In this document: piece after piece, positions 57,433-64,000 of the stretch
Layout: the number at the start of each line of letters is the position of its first letter
How positions within the stretch are numbered: position 1 is the stretch's first letter
From: Brevibacterium siliguriense
Lineage (GTDB): Bacteria > Actinomycetota > Actinomycetes > Actinomycetales > Brevibacteriaceae
Length of the DNA stretch: 64,000 bases
Assembly (NCBI RefSeq): GCF_900105315.1
Contig: NZ_LT629766.1
Location: 3,596,001-3,660,000, forward strand
Reading direction: 5' to 3'
The notes under the pieces: generated by a model
Told to the model about the DNA's origin: nothing
What the model saw: only the letters and a program-made list of their open reading frames with translations
Database searches by the model: none
Translations under genes and position numbers: made by a program

Positions 57433-59226
57433 CTATTTCGCCGTAGCCAGGTCGCCCATCGGACTCAGCGCCGTCGGAGCGTCAGCCGGGGTCTGGGCGA
57501 GGGTCTCGAATTCGTTGATCTTATCGAGGGCAGTGCCCATCGAGATGTTCGTGACACGTTCGAGGATGACCTCGACGACCACCGGGACCTGGTGTTCGTC
57601 CATGAGCTCCTTGGCCACACGCAGGCCCTCTCCGATGAGTTCGGGGTCTTCGACCCTCAGCGCCTTGCACCCGAATCCTTGCGCCACGGCTACATGGTCG
57701 ACGCCGTACCCGGACGATGCGGAACCGGAGGAGTTGATGTTCTCGAAGGCCAGCGAGACTTCGTAGTCCATCTCGAATCCGCGTTGGGACTGACGGATGA
57801 GCCCCAGGTAGGAGTTGTTGACGACGACGTGGACGTAGGGAATCCGGTGTTGTGCACCGACCGCGAGCTCTTCGATCATGAACTGGAAGTCGTAGTCACC
57901 CGACAACGCCACCACGGTCTCGCCGGGCTTTCCCTTGGCCACGCCGAGCGCAGCCGGACCGGTCCACCCCAGGGGTCCGGCCTGTCCGGCGTTGATCCAG
58001 TGCCGGGGCCGATAGACGTGCAGCATCTGAGCGCCGGCGATCTGGCTGAGCCCGATCGTCGAGACGTAGGTGACGTCACGGCCGAAGGCCTCGTTCATCT
58101 CCTGGTAGACGCGCTGTGGTTTGATCGGCACCTCGGTGAAGTTCGTCTTCCGGTGCTCGGTCGACTTCCGTGCCGTGCATTCGCCGGCCCAGTCGGTGAA
58201 GTCCGGCAGCCCGCCCGATCGAGATCGCGCGGCGGCCAGCAGCGCATCGAGCGCGGCTCCCGCGTCCGAGGCGACACCGAAGTCCGGAGCAAAGACGCGG
58301 CCGATCTGGGTGGGTTCGATGTCGATGTGGACGAACTTCCGGCCTTTGCGGTACACGTCCAGGTCACCGGTGTGACGGTTGGCCCAGCGGTTGCCGATGC
58401 CGATGACGAGGTCGGATTCGAGGAAGGACGCGTTGCCGTAGCGCACATGCGTCTGGATTCCCACCATCCCCGCGGCCAGCGGGTGGTCGTCGGGGATCGC
58501 ACCCCAGCCCATGAGTGTCGGTGAGACCGGGATGGAGGTGAGTTCGGCGAATTCGACGAGCCGGTCGGCGGCATCGGCGTTGATGATTCCGCCACCGGCG
58601 ACGATGATCGGATGCTCCGCCTCGGCGATGAGGTCGAGGATCTTCTCCGCCTGCGCCGAGGTGGCTGCGGGCTTTGCGGGTGCCAGCGGTTCGTAGGCAT
58701 CGATGTCGAATTCGATCTCGGTCTGCTGCACGTCGATGGGCAGGTCGATGAGCACGGGGCCGGGCCGGGCCGAGCGCATGAGCGCGAACGCGTTCTGGAA
58801 GACGCCGGGCACCTGTCCGGCTTCGAGCACCGTCTTTGCCATCTTCGTCACTGGTGCCGCGATCGAGGCGATATCGACGGCTTGGAAGTCTTCCTTGTCG
58901 AGCACGGCGACGGGAGCTTGGCCGGTGATGCACAGGATCGGCTGGGAGTCGGCGGCCGCGGCGTAGAGGCCGGTGATCATATCGGTGCCGGCCGGGCCCG
59001 AAGTGCCCAGGCAGACTCCGATGTTGCCGGGCGCCGAACGGGTGTACCCGTCGGCCATATGTGAGGCCCCTTCGACGTGGCGGGCCAGGGTGTGGCGGAT
59101 TCCGCCGTGGGCCTTCATCGCCGAGTACAGCGGGTTGATCGCCGCTCCCGGAAGCCCGAAGGTCTCGGTAGCGCCTTCCTTTTCGAGGATGAGCACTACG
59201 GCGTCGACTGCGCGCATGCGTGTCAT
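57433..59226 (-). CDS. gcl: Glyoxylate carboligase
   Basis: A 597-residue ThDP and FAD-binding enzyme that joins two glyoxylates into tartronate semialdehyde with loss of CO2. The otherwise universal catalytic Glu of ThDP enzymes is Val51 ([16 protein letters not shown]), the known signature of Gcl. The ThDP/Mg motif region is [40 protein letters not shown]. Gcl, GlxR, Hyi and GlxK together convert ureide-derived glyoxylate to 3-phosphoglycerate-level intermediates. Confidence 0.96.
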   Translation of the reverse strand: MTRMRAVDAVVLILEKEGATETFGLPGAAINPLYSAMKAHGGIRHTLARHVEGASHMADGYTRSAPGNIGVCLGTSGPAGTDMITGLYAAAADSQPILCITGQAPVAVLDKEDFQAVDIASIAAPVTKMAKTVLEAGQVPGVFQNAFALMRSARPGPVLIDLPIDVQQTEIEFDIDAYEPLAPAKPAATSAQAEKILDLIAEAEHPIIVAGGGIINADAADRLVEFAELTSIPVSPTLMGWGAIPDDHPLAAGMVGIQTHVRYGNASFLESDLVIGIGNRWANRHTGDLDVYRKGRKFVHIDIEPTQIGRVFAPDFGVASDAGAALDALLAAARSRSGGLPDFTDWAGECTARKSTEHRKTNFTEVPIKPQRVYQEMNEAFGRDVTYVSTIGLSQIAGAQMLHVYRPRHWINAGQAGPLGWTGPAALGVAKGKPGETVVALSGDYDFQFMIEELAVGAQHRIPYVHVVVNNSYLGLIRQSQRGFEMDYEVSLAFENINSSGSASSGYGVDHVAVAQGFGCKALRVEDPELIGEGLRVAKELMDEHQVPVVVEVILERVTNISMGTALDKINEFETLAQTPADAPTALSPMGDLATAK

Positions 59227-59283
59227 TGTTCGTCCTTTGTTCGTGAGCCGGCGACGACGCTGTCGCCGGCTCGGTTCATGGTT

Positions 59284-59323
59284 GGGCGGGACCGTCGGTG
59301 TCGTTAGGCCGACGACCCCGCCC
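59284..59323. terminator. Hairpin between glxR and gcl
   Basis: GGGCGGG-A-CCGTCGG pairs with CCGACG-A-CCCCGCCC across 59284-59323. It lies 62 bases beyond the glxR stop and 58 bases before the gcl start on the minus strand. It could attenuate transcription within the operon. Confidence 0.45.
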
Positions 59324-59384
59324 TGCTGGTGTGGCCTCGGCCGGGGATGATCGACAGATCGATCACCGGCGCCGAGGCGGTGCT

Positions 59385-60272
59385 TCAGTTCTCGTTCTTG
59401 CCCGAGAGGGCTTCGATGACGGTGAAGAGACCCGAGTGGTCGAGTCCTCCATTGCCCTGCTGCACGGTGGCGGCGACGAGCTGGGCGACGGTGGCGCCGA
59501 GCGGGATGGCGACTCCGGCTTCGCGGGCAGCTGCGGTGACGATGCCCATGTCCTTGTGGTGGAGTTCGAGTCGGAATCCGGGATCGAAGGAGCGGTCGAG
59601 CATCTTCTGTCCCTTCTGATCGAGCACCTTGGATCCGGCGAGTCCGCCGCCGAGGACCTGCAGTGCCGCACCCGTTTCGACCCCATAGGCTTCGAGGAAG
59701 ACAACGGCTTCGGCGAGGAGTCCGATATTGCCGGCGACCATGAGCTGGTTCGCGGCCTTGACGGTCTGACCGGCCCCCGAGGGGCCGACGAGCACGATGG
59801 TCTTGCCGACGGCATCGAACACATCGGCAGCGGCATCGAAGTCGGCCTGGTCGCCGCCGACCATGATCGACAGGACGCCGTCGATGGCTCCGGGTTCGCC
59901 TCCGGAGACAGGAGCATCTAGGGGCTTGAGGCCGGCATCCTTGGCCTTGCCTGCCAGTTCGGTGGCCACGTCTGGACGGATGGTGGAGAAGTCGATCCAG
60001 GTGGCCCCGGTCGAAGCGTGGGCGAGGATGCCGTCGTCGCCGGTCAGCACGGCTTCGACGTCGGGTGAGTCGGGAACCATGGTGATGATGACATCGGCCC
60101 CGGCCACCGCCTCGGCGATGGTGGCGGCGGCACTGCCACCCGCCTCGGCGAGGGCATCGGCCTTGGCCGGGGTGCGGTTGAAGCCGCGGACGTCGAATCC
60201 GGCGGCGACGAGGTTCTTGGCCATGGGCAGGCCCATGATGCCGAGTCCGATGAAAGCGATGGTCTTTGACAT
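59385..60272 (-). CDS. glxR: 2-Hydroxy-3-oxopropionate (tartronate semialdehyde) reductase
   Basis: A 295-residue beta-hydroxyacid dehydrogenase that reduces tartronate semialdehyde to glycerate. It has the NAD site [30 protein letters not shown], the substrate motif [22 protein letters not shown] and the catalytic lysine in [24 protein letters not shown]. It lies between hyi and gcl in one transcription direction. Confidence 0.93.
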   Translation of the reverse strand: MSKTIAFIGLGIMGLPMAKNLVAAGFDVRGFNRTPAKADALAEAGGSAAATIAEAVAGADVIITMVPDSPDVEAVLTGDDGILAHASTGATWIDFSTIRPDVATELAGKAKDAGLKPLDAPVSGGEPGAIDGVLSIMVGGDQADFDAAADVFDAVGKTIVLVGPSGAGQTVKAANQLMVAGNIGLLAEAVVFLEAYGVETGAALQVLGGGLAGSKVLDQKGQKMLDRSFDPGFRLELHHKDMGIVTAAAREAGVAIPLGATVAQLVAATVQQGNGGLDHSGLFTVIEALSGKNEN

Positions 60273-60315
60273 GGTGGGGTTTCCTTCGAGTCGTCGGTAG
60301 TGTGGTCAGTCAGCT

Positions 60316-61140
60316 TCAGGCGGTCTGGGCGGCGCGGTCGAGCCAGTCGAAGGCGGTCGCGCGGTCCTGTTTGTATTCGAGCGCCACGGATCCGGTGTAG
60401 CCGAGGTCGACGGCGCGTTCGATCCAATCGCGCAGCGGCAGCGATCCGGTGCCCGGTGCCCCGCGGCCGTCGGCGTCGGCGATCTGGATGTGGCCGAAGT
60501 TCGCGGCCTCGGCTTCGATGACGGCTGCGACGTCGTCGCCGTTGACGTGCATGTGGTAGAAGTCGGCGAGCACGGCGATGTTCTCGGGTCCGTCGGCTCG
60601 GACCTTTGCGACCACCTCGGCGGCGTCGGCGTAGCGCTTGAGCGGGTAGGCCTCGGCTCCGGAGACGGGTTCGACGAGGACGGTTCCACCGATCTCGGCG
60701 ACCTTGCCGACGGCGAGCGCGAGGTTGGCGGCGGCTGTGGCGTCCTGTCCGGCCGGGTCCTGGCCGTCGGTGCGCAGTCCGTAGAGCGCGTTGAAGGCGC
60801 GGCAGCCGGTGCGCCTGCCGATCTCGACAACGATGGCGACGTTCGCGGCGAAGTCCTCTTCGGCGCCGATGATCGAGACCATTCCACGATCGCCTCCGGC
60901 CATGTTCCCGGCCCAGAAGTTCAGGCCCTTGAGGGCGACTCCTGCGGATTCGAGGGAGGCGATGAACTCATCGACCTCCGCCGAGGATGGGGTCGGGTTC
61001 CCGTCGAAGGGCCACCAGAATTCGACCTCGTCGAAACCGGCGTCCTTCGCGGCCTGGGCCCGTTCGAGGACGGGCAGTTCGGTGAGCAGAGTGGAGCAGT
61101 TGAGGACGTAGCTGCCGGGTGAGGTGAAGTTCTGGGACAT
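60316..61140 (-). CDS. hyi: Hydroxypyruvate isomerase
   Basis: A 274-residue TIM-barrel isomerase that interconverts hydroxypyruvate and tartronate semialdehyde. Landmarks are LNCSTLLTELPVLERAQAAKDAGFDEVEFWWPF, GGTVLVEPVSGAEAYPLKRYADA, VLADFYHMHVNGDD and HIQIADADGRGAPGTGSLPL. It begins the hyi-glxR-gcl unit. A candidate operator lies 28 bases upstream of its ATG, the same distance as before the malic enzyme. Confidence 0.9.
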   Translation of the reverse strand: MSQNFTSPGSYVLNCSTLLTELPVLERAQAAKDAGFDEVEFWWPFDGNPTPSSAEVDEFIASLESAGVALKGLNFWAGNMAGGDRGMVSIIGAEEDFAANVAIVVEIGRRTGCRAFNALYGLRTDGQDPAGQDATAAANLALAVGKVAEIGGTVLVEPVSGAEAYPLKRYADAAEVVAKVRADGPENIAVLADFYHMHVNGDDVAAVIEAEAANFGHIQIADADGRGAPGTGSLPLRDWIERAVDLGYTGSVALEYKQDRATAFDWLDRAAQTA

Positions 61141-61167
61141 GGAGCTCTCCTTTGAGTTGCCTCTGAT

Positions 61168-61204
61168 TTCCGTATTATGGAATCATATTTCCGTTCCGTG
61201 AAAT
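61168..61204. promoter_or_regulatory. Candidate IclR operators upstream of hyi
   Basis: TTCCGTATTATGGAATC at 61168-61184 has a perfect TTCC-N7-GGAA core. TTTCCGTTCCGTGAAA follows at about 61188-61203. The region is bounded by TGATTTC and GAAATCA. It matches the sites at 45879 and 51640. Confidence 0.65.
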
Positions 61205-61251
61205 CAGCATAGGACGTCCGTGGAGTTCCCGTCAAGACCTTTCCCCCAGAA

Positions 61252-61307
61252 CTACGTGACGGCGGCCCAGCAACCTCGCGCGAGGTTGCTGGGCCGCCGT
61301 CAGGTAG
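61252..61307. repeat. Palindromic repeat family B, copy 3
   Basis: CTACGTGACGGCGGCCCAG, then CAACCTCGCGCGAGGTTG, then its closing arm form a 56-base palindrome with a single mismatch. It begins four bases beyond the guanine deaminase stop on the minus strand. Both ends are shared with copy 2, down to the flanking AGAACTAC and GTAGCAATTA. Confidence 0.9.
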
Positions 61308-61310
61308 CAA

Positions 61311-62594
61311 TTAGGGGTGGAGGTTCTTGCCGTCGACCCAGACTTCCGCGATGTCCCCCGGGGTGCCCATGGCGAAGATCTTTGCCAGGGCGTCCCCGTC
61401 GTCGGCGGCGTGGCGGATGCCGACGTCCAAGGGCTGGCCCTCGGGCGGGCGGATGAGGACGGCGTCGAAGCGCTTGCCCTCGCTCAGCACGCCGACCTCA
61501 TCGAGCTCGAGCGCTTCGGCCCCGGCCGCGGTCGCCAGGTGCAGCAGATGCGCGGAGTTCAAAGCCACTCCCCCGGCCGGGTCGAGCTGCTGCATGAAGT
61601 ATGACTGCACTCCCTCCTTGAGCAGGTTGAAGCCCGTGCCCGCCCCGACATCGGAGCCCAGAGCCACGCGGACGCCTGCCTCTATGTGTCTGCGCAGCGG
61701 GAAGAAGCCACTGGCCAGAGCCGAGTTCGAGGTCGGACAGTGCGCGGCCACGGCGCCGGCCTCGGCCATGCGCTCAAGCTCCCGATCCTGCGGGTGGACA
61801 TTGTGCGCGAGCACGGTGCGCCGCCCCACGAGCCCCGCCCGATCGTAGGTGTCGAGGTAGTCAAGGACGTCGGGATGGATCTGCGCGACCCCGGAGATCT
61901 CATCGCGATTCTCGTTCAGATGCGAGGTCACCCAGATGCCCGGATTCTCCTCGACGAGACGACCGCCGGCGGCCAGCAGCTCCGGTCCGGCGGAGAATGA
62001 GAACCGTGGGGTCACCGCGTACCGCAGTCGCCCCTTCCCGTGCCACCGGTCGATGAGCGCCTGGCTCTCCTTCGTCGAGCGCTCCACATCGGTGAGCAGC
62101 GCATTTGGCAAGTTCCGATCACCGGTGACCAGACCGGAGGTGATCCGCAGTCCCGACTCATCCGCCGCGGAGAAGAAGATGTCCATGGCTGAGGCGAAGT
62201 GCGAACCGAAGACCATCGCCGAGGTGGTCCCCGCCGAGATCAGTCCCGTGAGGAATTCTCCAGCCACCGCCTTCGCGTAGGCAGGGTCCCCGAGATTCGC
62301 CTCTTCGGGCAGGGCGCACTGGTCGAGCCAGTCAAGCAGCGGCCGACCGAGGTGGCCGATGGCCCGCACCTGCGGCAGGTGGACATGGGTATCGACGAGT
62401 CCGGGGATGAGCACACCGTCGCGGAGGTCGACGACCTCGGCGTCAGGGTGCGCGGACCTGGCGGTGTCGAAATCGGTGCGGGAGGTGATGAGCCCGTCGT
62501 CGATGACGAGGGCGATGTCGGAGGCCGAGCGCAGTCGGCCCCCGGTGAATGGGTTGTCCGGCGTATCGAAGACGCGGGCACGGTAGATGACCAC
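61311..62594 (-). CDS. guaD: Guanine deaminase
   Basis: A 427-residue amidohydrolase that turns guanine into xanthine. The zinc motif is DTHVHLPQVRAIGHLGRPLLDWLDQCALPEE, with GTTSAMVFG, VTSHLNENRDEI, VLAHNVHPQDRE, AAHCPTSNSALASGFFPLRRH and the metal-binding Asp in ALGSDVGAGTG. It sits between xdhC and the glyoxylate genes, feeding purines to xanthine dehydrogenase. Its stop is followed closely by a family B palindrome. Confidence 0.92.
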   Translation of the reverse strand: MVIYRARVFDTPDNPFTGGRLRSASDIALVIDDGLITSRTDFDTARSAHPDAEVVDLRDGVLIPGLVDTHVHLPQVRAIGHLGRPLLDWLDQCALPEEANLGDPAYAKAVAGEFLTGLISAGTTSAMVFGSHFASAMDIFFSAADESGLRITSGLVTGDRNLPNALLTDVERSTKESQALIDRWHGKGRLRYAVTPRFSFSAGPELLAAGGRLVEENPGIWVTSHLNENRDEISGVAQIHPDVLDYLDTYDRAGLVGRRTVLAHNVHPQDRELERMAEAGAVAAHCPTSNSALASGFFPLRRHIEAGVRVALGSDVGAGTGFNLLKEGVQSYFMQQLDPAGGVALNSAHLLHLATAAGAEALELDEVGVLSEGKRFDAVLIRPPEGQPLDVGIRHAADDGDALAKIFAMGTPGDIAEVWVDGKNLHP

Positions 62595-62637
62595 AGTGGT
62601 TCTCCTAGAGTCAGTGATTTCAGGCGGCAGAAAGGGT

Positions 62638-63423
62638 TCAGGCCATGCCGCCGAGCAGGTCCGCGGCGACGCTCACGGCGATCGTCGCGGGCGCTTTGCC
62701 CGGCAGTTCGGGCAGTCCGATGGGGCAGCGGATGGTGTCGATGGCCTCGGACTCGAAGCCTTCGGCGGCGAGGTTCTTGCGGAAGCGCTGCCATTTCGCG
62801 TTCGAGCCGATGAGGCCGACCGATCCGAGGTCGCCGCGGGTCAGTGCCGCGGAACACAGATGCAGGTCCTCGGCGTGGTCATGCGTCATGATGACCACAT
62901 GCGCGCCGGCCGGCAGAGCGGTGAGCACCTCTTCCCCGACGACGGCGAATTCCGAGCGGATCCGCGCCACCGGGGTCTCCAGTGCATCGATGGCTTCGAG
63001 CTGTTCCGGCCGCGAATCGCTGACCGTGAGGTCGAGATCGTGGCGGGACAGGATCCGTGTGAGTTCGAGTCCGATATTGCCGATGCCGAAGATCGCCACC
63101 GAGACGGGCACCGGCAGGGGTTCGAAGAGCATGGTAACCTCTCCGCCGCAGCATTGCCTCCCGTATTTGGCCGGGGCCTTGTCGTTGAGCCGCAGGGTGA
63201 GCATCTCCGGAGTCGACTGCCCTTCGGTCAGCAGTTCCCGGGCACGGGTGAGGGCCGTCATCTCGAGATTGCCGCCGCCGATGGTCCCGAACAGGTCATC
63301 GGCGGTGGCGATCATCTTCGCTCCCGCCTCGCGTGGGGCATGCCCACGCACAGCGGCGAGAGTGATGAGGACAGCCGGCACCCGAGCTGTGCGAAGCTCG
63401 GCTGCGGTGTCCATCCAGGTCAT
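62638..63423 (-). CDS. xdhC: Xanthine dehydrogenase accessory protein XdhC
   Basis: A 261-residue molybdenum-cofactor insertase. The N-terminal XdhC domain is followed by a Rossmann domain (VAIFGIGNIGLELTRILSRHDLDLTVSDSRPEQLE). The motif YGRQCCGGEVTMLFEP is diagnostic and likely binds the sulfurated cofactor. It starts by a 4-base overlap with the xdhB stop, so it is made with the dehydrogenase it activates. Confidence 0.93.
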   Translation of the reverse strand: MTWMDTAAELRTARVPAVLITLAAVRGHAPREAGAKMIATADDLFGTIGGGNLEMTALTRARELLTEGQSTPEMLTLRLNDKAPAKYGRQCCGGEVTMLFEPLPVPVSVAIFGIGNIGLELTRILSRHDLDLTVSDSRPEQLEAIDALETPVARIRSEFAVVGEEVLTALPAGAHVVIMTHDHAEDLHLCSAALTRGDLGSVGLIGSNAKWQRFRKNLAAEGFESEAIDTIRCPIGLPELPGKAPATIAVSVAADLLGGMA

Positions 63424-64000
63424 GACGGAACTCGTTGTCCTTCCTTCGCCGAGGCGGCCGCCCCCGAGTCCTGCCCGCGGGCTTCTTCGATCGCCCAGAA
63501 CACGGCTTCCGGTGTCGCCGGGGAGGCGAGGTCGACGCTGTGGCCGGGACGTGCGAAGGCGCCTACGGCCTCGCGCAGGGCTTCGCGGACGGAGAAGGCG
63601 AGCATGAGCGGGGGTTCGCCCACGGCCTTCGACCCGTACACGGCTCCCTCTTCGTGTGCCTTCTCCAGCAGGGCGATGTTGAAGACCTCGGGGACTTCGG
63701 AGAAGCTTGGGATCTTGTACGTGCTCGCCGCCTGGGTGGCCAGCCGGCCACGGCTCGGCTTGTCCGATTCGTCCCAGCGCAGATCCTCCAGGGTCAGCCA
63801 GCCGGCGCCCTGGATGAAGCCGCCTTCGATCTGTCCGATGTCGATCAGCGGAGACAGGGAGTCTCCGACATCGTGGACGATGTCGACGCGGCGCAGAGTG
63901 TAGGAGCCGTCGAAGCGGTTGACTTCGACCTCGGAGACCGCAGCGCCGTAGGCGAAGTACTTGAACGGCTCGCCGCGCATCTGCGAGAGGTTCCAGTGCA
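63420..64000 (-). CDS. xdhB: Xanthine dehydrogenase molybdopterin-binding subunit (C-terminal part)
   Basis: The last 193 codons or so of a large-subunit gene that continues beyond the window edge. Reading in from the edge it gives HWNLSQMRGEPFKYFAYGAAVSEVEVNRFDGSYTLRRVDIVHDVGDSLSPLIDIGQIEGGFIQGAGWLTLEDL, a hallmark of XdhB. GSKAVGEPPLMLAFSVREALREA has the conserved KxxGEPP with the active-site Glu. It would oxidise hypoxanthine and xanthine to urate, the substrate for the uricase in this window. Confidence 0.95.
   Translation of the reverse strand, partial: HWNLSQMRGEPFKYFAYGAAVSEVEVNRFDGSYTLRRVDIVHDVGDSLSPLIDIGQIEGGFIQGAGWLTLEDLRWDESDKPSRGRLATQAASTYKIPSFSEVPEVFNIALLEKAHEEGAVYGSKAVGEPPLMLAFSVREALREAVGAFARPGHSVDLASPATPEAVFWAIEEARGQDSGAAASAKEGQRVPS

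Noticed and set aside
56383..58524. A 713-codon plus-strand open frame
   Set aside because: It runs antisense across allB and gcl, both with intact catalytic motifs, and shows no recognisable domain.

Overview
The window is high-GC DNA with dense, often ATGA-overlapping operons, an SRP RNA, a homodimeric AceE, an HspR-type operator, a DtxR-type iron box and PopR/ClgR-style Clp control. This points to an actinobacterium, most likely a Brevibacterium-like member of the Micrococcales; the genus is an inference. No tRNA, rRNA or CRISPR array was seen. Positions 1-109 hold no gene.

Layout. 0.1-3.1 kb: an HTH regulator, a divergent MFS exporter and a frameshifted YCII gene. 3.2-6.1 kb: SRP RNA, an L,D-transpeptidase lipoprotein and an iron-siderophore binding lipoprotein with an iron box. 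6.2-14.4 kb: a second, self-contained Clp proteolysis locus. It has a PopR/ClgR-like regulator ending in LALAA, a two-component pair, an active ClpP overlapping a ClpP that has lost its catalytic Ser and His, a YidC paralogue and a ClpC-type ATPase behind a HAIR-like operator. 14.4-19.1 kb: a TetR regulator and drug exporter with a 23-bp palindrome, a DUF3152 lipoprotein and two glyoxalase-fold genes. 19.3-27.0 kb: a peptide-type ABC transporter (binding protein frameshifted) with a luciferase-like monooxygenase and a fused CMD/alkylhydroperoxidase protein. 27-42 kb: aldehyde dehydrogenase, acetyltransferases, an AI-2E family transporter, an M3 peptidase-YbaK fusion, a YhhQ/Tgt queuosine pair, a homocysteine methyltransferase, a decayed 2OG-Fe(II) oxygenase, a GlcD-like oxidase, a HisC-like aminotransferase and Mqo.

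42-64 kb is a purine/ureide catabolic island: XdhB (partial), XdhC, guanine deaminase, uricase, HIU hydrolase, OHCU decarboxylase, allantoinase and ureidoglycine aminohydrolase. The glyoxylate arm is Gcl, Hyi, GlxR and glycerate kinase. An IclR-type regulator and a TTCC-N7-GGAA-like site before several of the transcription units suggest one regulon. A CitE-superfamily aldolase, malic enzyme and AceE lie inside the island. Together they could oxidise glyoxylate completely if the aldolase makes malate from glyoxylate and acetyl-CoA (hypothesis).

An IS110-family element has inserted at the tip of a palindrome that occurs twice more nearby. Its 312-base non-coding left end contains short segments matching the left target, right target and both element ends, in the order expected of a bridge RNA. 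Four conserved genes carry frameshifts at or beside C/G runs, so either the strain carries several recent null alleles or the assembly has indel errors.
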